64,000 bases of DNA from Romanomermis culicivorax (GCA_963922205.1 CAWUHX010000029.1:930001-994000), one strand, 5' to 3'; shown: positions 47,273 through 57,664, counted from the first letter of the stretch. The notes: generated by a model from the sequence alone, not told the origin. A program made the numbers and translations.

Positions 47273-47853
47273 TTATGACATAAAATACAATGAGATTATC
47301 GGAATAATAGAAAAATGATGTATACCAATTTGATCATCTCTTTGAACAGGGCAAATTTTCCAGACAAAATCAGCTTCATCATCAAAATTGACCGTCAAGC
47401 AATTTCCACAAATCCATCTATCACGCTTATCACATTGAGCCCAGTCGGCCCTAAACTTCTTACATTCCAACCACACAATAATACAAATGCGACACTTATT
47501 GGCACTCAACGCCTTTTTCGTTTTTATAGCTTCAGGGTGATTTTCCACGACGAATTTTGTAACAGTGCTTGGAAACAAATCGAACCATTGATCAGCAATG
47601 TGTATTGTCAATGCTTTTGCATGAACAGTTGGCAGGTATTGTGGGATGCGATGTGTTCCAATTGGGAATTATGATGACGTTTCAAGAATTTTTGGAACCA
47701 CTTTGATCCAACTGCCTCTGATTTTCCCAACATTTTGGGTTTGTTTTTACGAATATAATCATCGACTATTGCCAAAGAGTAGTCTTCTGATAGTGGGATT
47801 CCAACAAACGCCAAGGAATGGATCAACTTGACCAAAAAAGCGTTTACTTGCAT
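47273..47853 (-). pseudogene. pogo/CENP-B-like transposase fragment
   Basis: The first frame (47853-47608) has a CENP-B-type helix-turn-helix look: YIRKNKPKML and KWFQKFLKRHH. A frame change leads to 47611-47273 with TVTKFVVENHPEAIKTKK and a C-terminal cysteine cluster CRIC...CDKRDRWICGNC, as seen at the end of some pogo-like proteins. The catalytic core is absent. It abuts the truncated LINE at about 47860, so a deletion may have joined them. The family call is tentative. Confidence 0.5.
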
Positions 47854-47865
47854 GATAGATTCACA

Positions 47866-48411
47866 AAAAAAAAATTATTTGAGTCCAGAATGCTGTTACA
47901 GATTATAGAAACATAGCATAAATCAGTTATAGTTCTAAATTCAAGAGAATGCAGACTGGCGGACTCCAATCTTTCTTGATAATTCCTAGAGTTAAAACCA
48001 TATAATCCTTTTGTGAACCACCTCTGAACTTTCTCTACCCTTTGTATTTCACCCATTAGAGAAGGATTCCAAATAGGACTACCATACTCAAGGATTGGGC
48101 GAACATAAGTTTTAAATGCCCTGATTTTCAATTCATTTATATTTGAGTTGAAACATTTAAAAATTAGATTTGATACCCTAGAAGCCTTCTTGATCATGTA
48201 ATCACAGTGCGGAACAAAACTGAGTTTTTCATCAACATAATCTTTCATTTCAGTGACAGCATCAAGATCACATTCACCAATTTTGTACTGATTTGATGGA
48301 TTATTTTTCCCCAAATGTAAGACTGCACATTTAGGCAATGACATACTGAGTTGCCATTCCTCAGACCAATTATAGAAACTGTTTAAATCTTCCTGGATTA
48401 ATACTGTATTA
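47866..48411 (-). pseudogene. LINE, 3' portion (second half of interrupted copy)
   Basis: It continues the RT thumb and C-terminal region from 58245: IQEDLNSFYNWSEEWQLS, VRPILEYGSPIWNPSL, NSRNYQERLESASLH. It is nearly identical to 28420-28960. It stops abruptly at a run of As near 47865 and lacks the last ~300 bp and microsatellite tail of the family, so the 3' end was lost. Confidence 0.88.
48408..48411. repeat. LTR element target duplication, left copy
   Basis: ATTA, repeated at 58241-58244. The uninterrupted LINE at 28415-28435 (reverse complement CTGTATTACATGC) has a single ATTA there, which confirms the duplication. Confidence 0.9.
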
Positions 48412-48819
48412 TGTAGTATAATCAAATTTTTTGTTTATTCCAAACTTTATTTGTTCTAGCCTATTTTTTGTTTTTCTTTCTCCTGTATCGCATTTCCAAT
48501 ATCTGTACGTCTGTTTGGCTTCTGTTTCATTTTCTGTTGTTCTTGCTCATTTTTTAGACCACCCAATGCACTTTTTTTCGCGACGTTTTTCGGCCAACTG
48601 TTCTTTGTATGAGTTTTCACTGTTGTCTTGAAAACGTTTATTTTTCTGTTGGTAGAGAATCGTTATTGTTGTTTTTCGTAGCCCACTGGTGAGGCGTCTT
48701 TTCTTTCCCTTTTTGTTCTTAATAATAAATCAGGCGCCAACCTACAGTAGCTCGGTGGACTTTGTCCAAAGCAGAACCCGGTCCCTTTATCTCCTACTAT
48801 CCATAGGCAAACCATTACA
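48412..48819 (+). repeat. 5' LTR, 408 bp
   Basis: It starts TGTAGTATAATC and ends AAACCATTACA. AATAAA at 48724-48729 is a poly(A) signal. It differs from the 3' LTR at three sites (TATCTGTACG, CGCGACGTT and TTTGTATGAG here). Confidence 0.95.
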
Positions 48820-48837
48820 TGGTGCATTAGCCGGGAA
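48820..48837 (+). other. Primer binding site, tRNA-Gly-like
   Basis: TGGTGCATTAGCCGGGAA follows the 5' LTR directly and is complementary, with about one mismatch, to the 3' end of a tRNA-Gly (ending AATGCACCA). tRNA identity is inferred from general knowledge of tRNA 3' ends. Confidence 0.65.
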
Positions 48838-48996
48838 AAACAAGGAAGACAGACAGTAGGAGTCGCCAATGGTCAGACAAGGAGGAGGAGTTGCGAGTCT
48901 AGTCTCAAAAGAAAAAAAATATATACTGGTCACTTAATTTGTTTTTGTCAAAATATTGGTCGAATTTATTGTTGCGTTCCTTTTCAATTTTCGGAC

Positions 48997-51900
48997 ATGG
49001 ATGCATCGAATATCGGTAAGAAACCAAATTTTGTTACTGTTAATATTAATGATATTATAAACGCGCCATCTGACTCGCCCTGGTTTAAACAACTTGATAA
49101 TAAGTATGGCGTGAAAGTTGATCCAGCTGACAAAGAGGCGTTAACAGCAGCATTACAAAATTATGTTGTTGAAAGCTTGAAAAGGTCTAAGAAAAGGTAT
49201 AAGAATAAAGACACCTTTATGTTCAAGTTGCCCGTTTCTGATGAAGAGTGTGCTGTAATGAATGATGCTAGTAGTGTTCCAAAACAATTTTTTGGTCCTA
49301 CTGATAAAACTGATCCAAACTTATCGGAGTCAGAAGATGAAGAGTCCACTAGTGCACATGTAAAAGCAACTAATCATCCTTTCACTCATAAAAATCTGAA
49401 CACTGAACTTGCGTCTACGAAACACTTCGAGGAAATGATAACTGAATTAAAGGTAAGTAGTGCTGAACTGAAGCAGATCTTTAGTTCTCACTTTGTTGAG
49501 CTGGCTCAGTTAAAAGACGTTTTCTACAATTTTAAATCTGCCATGGAACTCGACATCGAATTTGTTCTATCTGATGAGTTCAATAAAATTCGTTTCGAAA
49601 AATCTCAAACTTTCTCTGATTTGAAACAAAATTTTGAATCACGTGTGAAAGAAACGCAAGGTTCTATTGATCGTCTCGATAATGTGTGTAGGGATTTGTT
49701 CTCGAAAATTGATGGTCTCGTTTCGACTTTGTATTCTGCTGTCGATTCGAACAGATCGGAGATCAAGAAAATTCAGTCGCAACTTTGTCAGAAGAATCTC
49801 GATTCAGTTGATGATGATGATGTTAAAAACATTTCTGGGGCTTCTCAAGCAAATCTTGAGACTCCCAAGCACAATTCTCATACTAAACAGTTCGAGTTCG
49901 ATTCGCCAAATAAAACGAATTTGTCACATACTGATAAAGATAATTTCAAGGTTCCGCGTCAATTCAAGTGTTGTAATGGTTCTTCCCCTGAAGAATTTCT
50001 CGAATGGTTGGCCAAACTCGAATGTACAGCTCATATTTCAGACTGGTCTGATGAGTATAAATGTTGGCTTGTAGTTAACTTAACTGAAGGTCGTGCAGCA
50101 TCCATTCTTGATTCTATGGAGTTAGATTGTCGGAAAGATTGGACAAAACTTAAACAGGAGCTGGTTCAAAAACTAGTTCGATCTCAGCATTTTGACAGGC
50201 TCAAAAATGAGTTGCGTCAAAGAGGTCAAAAGGTTGATGAAAGCATTCTAGATTTTTCGAAAGATTTCAGAGAAAAAGCTAGAAATGCTTATATAAACAA
50301 AAAACCTGGTTTTGACGAATCCGAATTGGTTAATTTGTACATCGAAGCTCTGTGTGATGAAAATCTACGCCTAGAACTGTTCAAACAGAAATGCGCGACC
50401 TTGGATGAAGCAATTAACTTTGCTGAAAACGAAATTTCGCTCCGTCAGTTAGCTAAACTCCGAAACTCGCGTTTATCTTCTACGAAAAGTTTTGAGGGTA
50501 TTGGTAAAACTAGTTCGCCTAAGAAAGATTTCGAATCCAGGCAAAATATTCCATTTGGTGCCCGTAAACCTAACCATAATCAATCTTTTTCATTCCAAAA
50601 TCCTGATCTTTTCCAACAAAATTCTAAAAATTTTCATGGCCCTACATCGTCCGATTCCAAATGTTTTGGGTGTAATCAGCCAGGCCACTATAAAAAAGAC
50701 TGTCCAAATATTAGTCAGTCGCGTCCGTCTGTTTGTTTCAATTGTAATGGCGAAGGGCATAGAGCTTATCAGTGTCCGTCTGCAAGAGTAAGAGCACCTG
50801 GACAAAATCCTGGAACTTCTCATGCTACAAATTCGAGACCTACGACAAATTCTAATTCTAATGGTACTTATCGAGCAAATCACCGATTTTCCTCTGCTTT
50901 TGGTGTTATTGCTGAACAAACTTCAGCTGTGAAACATGCTAATACAAAGTTACATGCTAATATCTATGTTCATGTTGGTGAAAGCAGAACTGGATGCTAC
51001 ACCCTTGTAGACAATGGGAGCTTGTGCAACATTATCCATTTAGATTTTCTCCAGCTTTTACAAGATAAAGGCGAGAAATTTGTTTATAAGTCGACCAATA
51101 TCATGAGTATTAAGAGTTTATCAGCAGAACCTATTACAGTTCTGAGTGAAGTTTTCACTGCAATCACATTGGGCAAAGGTCATAATTCGTTCACTTTCAA
51201 AACGTCATTCCTACTTGTTGAAACCCTGCCTTACAAAATTTTGCTGGGTGCAGAGGCCATGTCAGATGGTAACATATTTGTCGATATTCCTCAACGGTTG
51301 GTGCGAGTAATTTGTCGGAATAGTCGCAAAATTCAAATTCCTTTTGTATCTAAAGAGTATTCCTCATCTTTTGCCTGTTCTATAACTTGTGAAAGTACTG
51401 TAGTCGTTCCACCGAGTGCAATAGTCTACGCTTATGGCCTAGCTGATGAAAGAGTAGATGGTGTCACTGGTTTAATGGAAAGCATTTCAAAATTTTCAAC
51501 AAAAGACGACTTCTGTGGCGCGAATTCATTTGTGGAAGTCAGGAATGGACGCATTCCTGTCATGTTTGTGAATTTCGGAGGTAACACGTTGTTGGGTGAA
51601 AAGGGTACAGTGGTAGGAACGTTATTTCCACTGGACCAGGAAAGTGTTGTCGCCCGAGCTAGTTGTTTTGCCGGCTTAGCCAATGTTGTGGCACAAGTAA
51701 GTGGGTCGCTCCCAGATAAGGAACAGGGTGTTCCAGTGTGTTCTTCACAGTGCACAGTGAATGAACATTGCAGACAGGGTTCGTCGAGTCAGACGCCTGT
51801 GGAAGCCAGTGGGACTGGTAAGCAGATTCTGGTGGAGGGTTGTCAGGATGACCCAGTATTTTGCGAAATACTATCTTCCTCCACTGGAATAGATTCAGTT

Positions 51901-53511
51901 TTGAATGAAGTTGATAAAAATGAGCTCATGGCGTTTTTGAAGCAGAATTCTGATCTGTTTACAGAAGTAACAGGTAGAATTGGTCGTACCAATGTTGTGA
52001 AACACAATATTGATACAGGTAACTCGAGTCCATCTGTGCAACTGATGAGGAGAATTCCAGAAGCACAGAAGGTGATAATCGATGAAGAAGTGGAGAATAT
52101 GTTAAACACAGGTGTTGTTCAGAGCTCATGTAGTCCGTACAGAGCTAATTTCGTTTTGGTTCAGAAGAAGGATATCACATGGAGGCCATGCATTGATTTT
52201 CGAATGCTAAATTCCATAACCAAGAAAGATGTCTATCCTCTTCCCGGAATTGATGAGACTCTGGATGCGTTGGGAACTGCAAAACTTTTCTCGACTCTAG
52301 ACTTGTCTCATGGATACTGGCAAGTAGAACTGGAGGAAGAAAGTAAAGAAAAGACTTCATTCGCCACCAGAAAAGGTCTTTTCAAATTCACAGTGATGCC
52401 ATTTGGATTATGCAATGCACCATCGACTTTTCAAAGACTCATGGATGTCGTTTTAGGTCGCCATTGCTGGAACTTTTGTCTGGTGTACTTGGATGATATC
52501 ATCATTTATTCCAAGTCATTTGCAGAACATTTGGCACACTTGAAACAAGTGTTCGACCGTTTGAGAGAAGCAGGGTTGACACTCAAAGCGAAGAAGTGTC
52601 TTTTTTGTAGAAAATCGGTACCCTTTTTAGGTCACATAATATCACCTGAGGGGATAAAACCCGATCTGGCTAAAATCGAATGTATTCAGAATTGGCCCAT
52701 ACCACAGAACAAAGAGGAGCTGTCCTCTTTTTTAGGTTTTGTACAATATTATCGTCGTTTCATCCGCAACTTTTCGCAGAAAGCAGCAGCCTTGATGGAT
52801 TTACGTAAAAGTAGTCATGCTTTCGTTTGGACTGATGCGTGCACTGATGTCTTTAACAAACTTAAAGCTGAGGCACTTAATTATCCTACTTTACGTTACC
52901 CTGATTTCACAAATCGATTTATAGTCTATACTGATGCGTGTGACAGAGGCATCAGAGCTGTTCTGGCGCAACAAGACAATAATTGTGAATGGGCCGTAGC
53001 TTATGCAAGTAGGATGCTTTCTGATTCAGAGAGAAAGTTACATATAAACGAAAAAGAAATGCTTGCTGTGTTTTGGGCGATTACCAATGTTTTTCGTCCC
53101 TATGTTTTTGGTCGCGAGTTTGATCTTGTGACAGATAGTTCAGCTGTCACAGCTTTGAAAAAATATAAGGGTAATAACGGCAAGATTCTGAGATGGCAAC
53201 AAGAATTAGGTACTTATCAATTCGTTCTTTATCACCATAAAGGTTATGCAAATTTGAATGCAGATGGCCTCTCAAGACGCCCGGATATTGCTGATAACTT
53301 TGGCAATATGAACTTAAATGACGAACCATTAACATATAGTGATTTTCAGTGTCAAAAACAATCTTTTTGCGCTCAAATTGTAGGATCACAATCTTCAGAA
53401 CAAACTTCTGGGATGATGCCACTTGAAATTACTTTCTCCAATGCAGCAAATGTTGCTTCTTATGTAATTGATAGGTTAGATCTTAATAAATTCGAGTCTG
53501 ACTGGCCTTAA
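48997..53511 (+). CDS. Gag-Pol of LTR element: gag, protease, RT, RNase H (1504 aa)
   Basis: Gag occupies roughly residues 1-600, with a helical capsid-like part (about 330-480) and two CCHC zinc knuckles (CFGCNQPGHYKKDC near 556, CFNCNGEGHRAYQC near 579). The protease active site near 670 reads LVDNGS, with Asn where Thr or Ser is usual. RT motifs include LFSTLDLSHGYWQ, FKFTVMPFGLCNAPSTFQR and YLDDIIIYSKS (near 1163). RNase H has YTDACDRG, NEKEMLAV, VTDSSAV and ADGLSR. Gag and pol share one frame. The frame ends at TAA 53509-53511, and the same frame continues into the integrase ORF 45 bases later. This is either a nonsense mutation or a natural readthrough point. Confidence 0.93.
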   Translation: MDASNIGKKPNFVTVNINDIINAPSDSPWFKQLDNKYGVKVDPADKEALTAALQNYVVESLKRSKKRYKNKDTFMFKLPVSDEECAVMNDASSVPKQFFGPTDKTDPNLSESEDEESTSAHVKATNHPFTHKNLNTELASTKHFEEMITELKVSSAELKQIFSSHFVELAQLKDVFYNFKSAMELDIEFVLSDEFNKIRFEKSQTFSDLKQNFESRVKETQGSIDRLDNVCRDLFSKIDGLVSTLYSAVDSNRSEIKKIQSQLCQKNLDSVDDDDVKNISGASQANLETPKHNSHTKQFEFDSPNKTNLSHTDKDNFKVPRQFKCCNGSSPEEFLEWLAKLECTAHISDWSDEYKCWLVVNLTEGRAASILDSMELDCRKDWTKLKQELVQKLVRSQHFDRLKNELRQRGQKVDESILDFSKDFREKARNAYINKKPGFDESELVNLYIEALCDENLRLELFKQKCATLDEAINFAENEISLRQLAKLRNSRLSSTKSFEGIGKTSSPKKDFESRQNIPFGARKPNHNQSFSFQNPDLFQQNSKNFHGPTSSDSKCFGCNQPGHYKKDCPNISQSRPSVCFNCNGEGHRAYQCPSARVRAPGQNPGTSHATNSRPTTNSNSNGTYRANHRFSSAFGVIAEQTSAVKHANTKLHANIYVHVGESRTGCYTLVDNGSLCNIIHLDFLQLLQDKGEKFVYKSTNIMSIKSLSAEPITVLSEVFTAITLGKGHNSFTFKTSFLLVETLPYKILLGAEAMSDGNIFVDIPQRLVRVICRNSRKIQIPFVSKEYSSSFACSITCESTVVVPPSAIVYAYGLADERVDGVTGLMESISKFSTKDDFCGANSFVEVRNGRIPVMFVNFGGNTLLGEKGTVVGTLFPLDQESVVARASCFAGLANVVAQVSGSLPDKEQGVPVCSSQCTVNEHCRQGSSSQTPVEASGTGKQILVEGCQDDPVFCEILSSSTGIDSVLNEVDKNELMAFLKQNSDLFTEVTGRIGRTNVVKHNIDTGNSSPSVQLMRRIPEAQKVIIDEEVENMLNTGVVQSSCSPYRANFVLVQKKDITWRPCIDFRMLNSITKKDVYPLPGIDETLDALGTAKLFSTLDLSHGYWQVELEEESKEKTSFATRKGLFKFTVMPFGLCNAPSTFQRLMDVVLGRHCWNFCLVYLDDIIIYSKSFAEHLAHLKQVFDRLREAGLTLKAKKCLFCRKSVPFLGHIISPEGIKPDLAKIECIQNWPIPQNKEELSSFLGFVQYYRRFIRNFSQKAAALMDLRKSSHAFVWTDACTDVFNKLKAEALNYPTLRYPDFTNRFIVYTDACDRGIRAVLAQQDNNCEWAVAYASRMLSDSERKLHINEKEMLAVFWAITNVFRPYVFGREFDLVTDSSAVTALKKYKGNNGKILRWQQELGTYQFVLYHHKGYANLNADGLSRRPDIADNFGNMNLNDEPLTYSDFQCQKQSFCAQIVGSQSSEQTSGMMPLEITFSNAANVASYVIDRLDLNKFESDWP

Positions 53512-53556
53512 AATTGGGGCCTGGATCAATGGAATGATCCGTTTTGTAAACCAATC

Positions 53557-55206
53557 ATGGTGTATTTAGTACAGTATGATATACCAGAGGCATCAGCAGA
53601 ATATGAAGTCAAATTCAAAGACTTTGTAGTGGCTGATGATAAACAACTTTATCGTCACTTAATATTCTCTGATATAGAACAGTGGCAGTTAGTTGTTCCC
53701 CTCAAACATAGGAACACAATTCTAGAATATTTTCACGACTCTGTCTTTGGTTGTCATATGGGAATGGTTAAAACATTGAAGAAAATACAAAGTAAGTACT
53801 GGTGGTCATCTATGTGGTTTGATGTGCAAGAGTGGGTTCAAACTTGCAAAATCTGTCAATCAGTAAAAAAAGGCAAGTTAGGTAGGTCGCCACTGAACAG
53901 CATCACTCCTGGTAGAATCCTTGATTTGATTGCAATGGATATTCTGCAATTATCGACCACAGAAAGCAACCTCAAGTATGTCATAGTTTGTACAGAATAT
54001 TTCTCACCTTGGGTTATAGCTAAAGCTCTGGACAATATGAAAGCCCAAACTGTGGCAAAATTTTTGATAAAGAGTGTGATACTACAACATGGCGTCCCAA
54101 AAGCTTTGCTAACAGATCAAGGGAAACAGTTCACAGGTGCTGTAGTTGTGGAATTATGTAAGTTACTTGAGATTCACAAGGTCCTTACAGTGCCATATCA
54201 TCCTGAGACTGATGGCTTAGTTGAATGTTTCAACCGAACGTTGATTTCGATGCTAGCTACCAGTGTTGAAGCATACAATATAGAATGGCCAAAGCTTCTA
54301 CCATATGTTGTGTTCGCTTACAACACATCTGTGCAAACTTCTACCGGAGTTTGTCCATTTGAACTTATTTATGGACGAAAACCAATGTTTCCTGTGGATC
54401 AAATTTTGAGAACCACAATTGAAACATCCACAGAAGGTCCATGGGATGTCAACATAGTGAAAGAGAGACTTGAAGCTGCTCAGCGCTTGGCTCACCAAAC
54501 TTTACAAAAATCTCAAATTAGTCAAAAACGCAACTATGATCGTAGAGCCAAGGAAGTGGAGTATGAAGTAGGGCAGATGGGCTGGCTGATCAATAGTAGG
54601 AGAGCAAAAGGTGTGGAAGGTAAATTAACTCCTCATTGGATAGGGCCCTACAAAATTGTGGCTCATCCATCTCTTCTTAATTATACAATTCGCCCTGCTA
54701 ATGGTCATGGAGCAGAAGGAACTGTTCATGCTAATCAGCTTAGGTTGTATTTCCACAGACTGGAAGACAACGAAATTATGCAACAAAAAGATATTGAGAC
54801 TTCCACAATTGAGAGTCCCTCTCAGAACAGAGAGAATGTTGCTGAGTGTAAAGATCAGAATGAACAATACTCATTTGATCGTAGGGTTATAACTGAAAAT
54901 GGTGGTAGAGTTGGTGATGCTGTCATAGTGAAAAATGTCAGGGGTTTCCTGCAGTGTGGTTATGTCTTATGTCCAGATGAAACACGACAGCAGTGCCCAG
55001 ATTCACCAGAAAATGTAGTTGCAATAAAATTGTTCGGGAGAGGAAAAATAGTTCTTGCAAAACTTGAACAACTGTCTACATATCAGAATATGAAAAATGA
55101 ATTGCCACTGAGAACCAGAGCTGATTCTAAAGTCAGAGATGAAGCAGAGCGTTATTGTGAAAAGCTTCAACAAAGTGACACCCTACATGGTTTAATTGCT
55201 AACTGA
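53557..55206 (+). CDS. Integrase region of LTR element (549 aa)
   Basis: In frame with gag-pol beyond the TAA. The HHCC zinc-binding region is seen in EYFHDSVFGCHMGMVKT and CKICQSVK. The DDE triad is IAMDILQ (Asp), LLTDQGKQF (Asp) and DGLVECFNRTL (Glu). VFAYNTSVQTSTGVCPFEL and FELIYGRKP follow, then a GPY/F-like module (LTPHWIGPYKIV) and about 150 residues of unassigned C-terminal extension. No chromodomain. The protein would be made as part of Gag-Pol if the stop is passed; the ATG at 53557 is merely the first Met after the stop. Confidence 0.92.
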   Translation: MVYLVQYDIPEASAEYEVKFKDFVVADDKQLYRHLIFSDIEQWQLVVPLKHRNTILEYFHDSVFGCHMGMVKTLKKIQSKYWWSSMWFDVQEWVQTCKICQSVKKGKLGRSPLNSITPGRILDLIAMDILQLSTTESNLKYVIVCTEYFSPWVIAKALDNMKAQTVAKFLIKSVILQHGVPKALLTDQGKQFTGAVVVELCKLLEIHKVLTVPYHPETDGLVECFNRTLISMLATSVEAYNIEWPKLLPYVVFAYNTSVQTSTGVCPFELIYGRKPMFPVDQILRTTIETSTEGPWDVNIVKERLEAAQRLAHQTLQKSQISQKRNYDRRAKEVEYEVGQMGWLINSRRAKGVEGKLTPHWIGPYKIVAHPSLLNYTIRPANGHGAEGTVHANQLRLYFHRLEDNEIMQQKDIETSTIESPSQNRENVAECKDQNEQYSFDRRVITENGGRVGDAVIVKNVRGFLQCGYVLCPDETRQQCPDSPENVVAIKLFGRGKIVLAKLEQLSTYQNMKNELPLRTRADSKVRDEAERYCEKLQQSDTLHGLIAN

Positions 55207-55272
55207 AATCACTGTTATTTTTCTAAGTGCAAACAGACTTTGAAGTCTGAAATTTACTAGTTTTTTTTCGAG

Positions 55273-56241
55273 GTGATTTTGTTTCCGATTTATTTAATTT
55301 TTCATTTTATTCCACAAGATTTTATAATTCATTTGATTATAGATTTTCGTCCTCCTCAAGAAAAATTACCGTTTAGCGATTCAAATGATTGGCGAACTTT
55401 GTGGGAACAAAAATCAGGCCGTTCACCCGGTATCCCCAATATTGCTGAAGGAAAAATCTTGTACATGCGGACGCCAAACCATTTCATGGAAACGATGTGT
55501 ATGCTCGAAGTTACCCTGAACGACTCAAAAATACTACCGATCGTGGCGATTATCCCGATAGGATTCAAAGAGGACGTTTTTGTGGAGGTAAGTAATGAAT
55601 TCCACATGATATACACATTGCAAGCCTTCCTGATATCTGTGTTCTCAACCCAACAAACAATTATCATACCATATCAAATTTTCAAGCAACAACTCATGGG
55701 TAAAATTTATTTTTTTCGGTTACTAAAAAATCACAAAATAGCCAAATTTTTTTATGGACTCGCTCCTTCTAAAGCCTATCATGATCAGTGGATACCGCCC
55801 AACATCATGAATAAAGCCCACTCTATTTTTGACATTGCTTATTTCTATGAAGGTCAGCCCGGACAAATTCTCGGCTTTCCTGAGTTTGCTGGTCACAAGT
55901 TTCTTACAAAGAAAGGAGACAGTTTCTCCTTGAATCATATGTTTTCACTATTCTTTGAGACCCACCAAGAGCAAGAAATCTTAATGTGGGACGATTACTG
56001 GAGTTTAGATCAATTTTTAGCTACTTCTAGGAATTGTTTTGAAATAGCTGTTATAGCTACTCAAGTCCTCGATTTAGGTGTTTACTTTTTGCTCAATGGA
56101 CACCCCAGATTTTGGCCAGAAGCACTACAAACTTTTGCCTCTGACCTCGCCAAACAAATTGTTAATTGTTCTGCACCATGGCCATTGTTCATGGATGTTC
56201 GTCCGAAGTATCATCCCAGTCACTTGAATTCGTTTGGATGA
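55273..56241 (+). CDS. Extra ORF 3 of LTR element, unknown function
   Basis: 322 codons open after pol with no ATG at its beginning (it opens with GTG), so the true start is unsettled. A splice-acceptor-like TTTGATTATAG at 55342 precedes FRPPQEKLPFSDSNDW, and a donor-like GAGGTAAGTA follows at about 55588, so splicing is possible. The product is rich in aromatic residues and ends with WPLFMDVRPKYHPSH. I see no signal peptide plus transmembrane pair typical of env and no enzyme motif. It occupies the env position. A captured host sequence or a new accessory gene are both possible. Unrecognised. Confidence 0.55.
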   Translation: MILFPIYLIFHFIPQDFIIHLIIDFRPPQEKLPFSDSNDWRTLWEQKSGRSPGIPNIAEGKILYMRTPNHFMETMCMLEVTLNDSKILPIVAIIPIGFKEDVFVEVSNEFHMIYTLQAFLISVFSTQQTIIIPYQIFKQQLMGKIYFFRLLKNHKIAKFFYGLAPSKAYHDQWIPPNIMNKAHSIFDIAYFYEGQPGQILGFPEFAGHKFLTKKGDSFSLNHMFSLFFETHQEQEILMWDDYWSLDQFLATSRNCFEIAVIATQVLDLGVYFLLNGHPRFWPEALQTFASDLAKQIVNCSAPWPLFMDVRPKYHPSHLNSFG

Positions 56242-57319
56242 TTCACGTCCATCATCATCAATGGAATGTGAAGATGAAGTAACTGCAAGAACTGAACAAA
56301 TTTCAGATCAGCAGGTTACAACTGGTTTGTCTATTGAACTGGAACTTGAACTGGAAAACATTATGGATGATGAACCGAAGATAGAAGTTCAAGCAGAATG
56401 TGAAACTGCTCAGAGTTCTTCCCAAATGTTAGAGCCTGAGTTTGCGGACTTGATTTTAGATGACATCGAGAATGATCAAAATTTCGAAAACACTAACAGC
56501 TTCATAGAACGTTCATTCGATTTAGAAGTTGAGGCTGTTATCGAAGAGTTGAAAAGCCAACAAAAACAGGATACTCAAATAGACTTGCTACCAATTTTAG
56601 TTATGCCTCCTCATTTACCACGCCCACCTCACAGGCTTCCCACATTTCTTCATGCAATAGTAGCATCATTTGCTAATCAAGCACAACTTTTCACCAAACA
56701 ATTACCATTAGCACCACTTTTGAGAACAAATCTCGCTTATTCCAAATTCCGATTTTACTTGCGCAAAATCATTATATTATTTCATGAATTAAATTGTATT
56801 GAACATACTCGCACTGCACTTTTAACCTTACGTTCTGTAATATTTTCGCGCATAAACTATAAAAAGCATTCCACCATAAAAATTGTAAACGGAAACACCA
56901 TTAAACGCCAGAGAAGACTGAAAAATGCTGTCAGAGTAGCCCAGCCAAAACCAAAATCTGCCAAGGAAGGTCTTGCTTTCTTTCATCGACAACGTCCCCG
57001 ATATCCGTGTCAGGGAGAAAAAGTCCAACTGCCGTCATCAACGTCGAAATTTTCTAGATGGACGAGCGACCCTGTTGCTGCTGATAGTTTAAAAACTTTA
57101 TTGAATTGTAGGAATGAATTTAAAACAATCGATTCGTTTGATAATCAAATTATTTGGCTCGAAAATTTTGTCGACAAATTGACCAAAACAAAATTGCAGA
57201 CCACTCCTCCCGTAGTTTTACAGCCCCAGCAAAATTTGCCCCCCCAGCAACCTCATCATCCTCAGTATCCAAATCGGGCACCATTTAGCCACTGCAACTC
57301 AAATCCTTACAACAACTGA
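56234..57319 (+). CDS. Extra ORF 4 of LTR element, acidic N-terminus, basic centre
   Basis: It overlaps the end of the previous ORF by 8 bases in another frame and opens with TTG; the first ATG is near 56262. Residues 1-120 are acidic (Glu/Asp-rich), the middle is basic (KRQRRLKNAVR, FFHRQRPRYPC), and the end is Pro/Gln-rich. After the TGA at 57317-57319 the same frame stays open to 57577 (Asn/Gln/His-rich), then after another TGA to about 57664. The intact protein may therefore have been longer. The layout resembles a nucleic-acid-binding accessory protein, but that is inference. Unrecognised. Confidence 0.5.
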   Translation: MDDSRPSSSMECEDEVTARTEQISDQQVTTGLSIELELELENIMDDEPKIEVQAECETAQSSSQMLEPEFADLILDDIENDQNFENTNSFIERSFDLEVEAVIEELKSQQKQDTQIDLLPILVMPPHLPRPPHRLPTFLHAIVASFANQAQLFTKQLPLAPLLRTNLAYSKFRFYLRKIIILFHELNCIEHTRTALLTLRSVIFSRINYKKHSTIKIVNGNTIKRQRRLKNAVRVAQPKPKSAKEGLAFFHRQRPRYPCQGEKVQLPSSTSKFSRWTSDPVAADSLKTLLNCRNEFKTIDSFDNQIIWLENFVDKLTKTKLQTTPPVVLQPQQNLPPQQPHHPQYPNRAPFSHCNSNPYNN

Positions 57320-57664
57320 CCTCCACCCCAAAATTATCATAATAATTATCAACATCAAAATCGCTTCAACATGAACAATCATCCGAATAGTAATAATTCG
57401 CGAAATGATCAATTTATGAGGAGCGAACGAAATTACCAACAACCGAGTCACGATTATCATTGTCAATATCAGCAGCATCAGCATCATCATGACACCCATA
57501 ATTCAAATTCGTCGCGTCCAATGAACTCAGCTCGACAGGGATATTCAAATGAAAATCGCAATACTAACAATTCCTGATCTCGACAAAATCATGACGGCTA
57601 CAGTAACCCTAATTATGGACAATCGAATGGCAGAAATGAACATCGACAATATCGACGTTTTTAA
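57320..57664 (+). pseudogene. In-frame Asn/Gln/His-rich tail after TGA codons
   Basis: A low-complexity frame continues ORF 4 beyond two TGA codons (57317-57319 and 57575-57577) and closes with TAA near 57664. The composition is uniform across both stops, which suggests one former reading frame. Confidence 0.45.

Noticed and set aside
55273..56241. Calling ORF 3 an envelope gene
   Set aside because: The position fits, but I see no convincing signal peptide, cleavage site or transmembrane anchor, so it is left as unknown.
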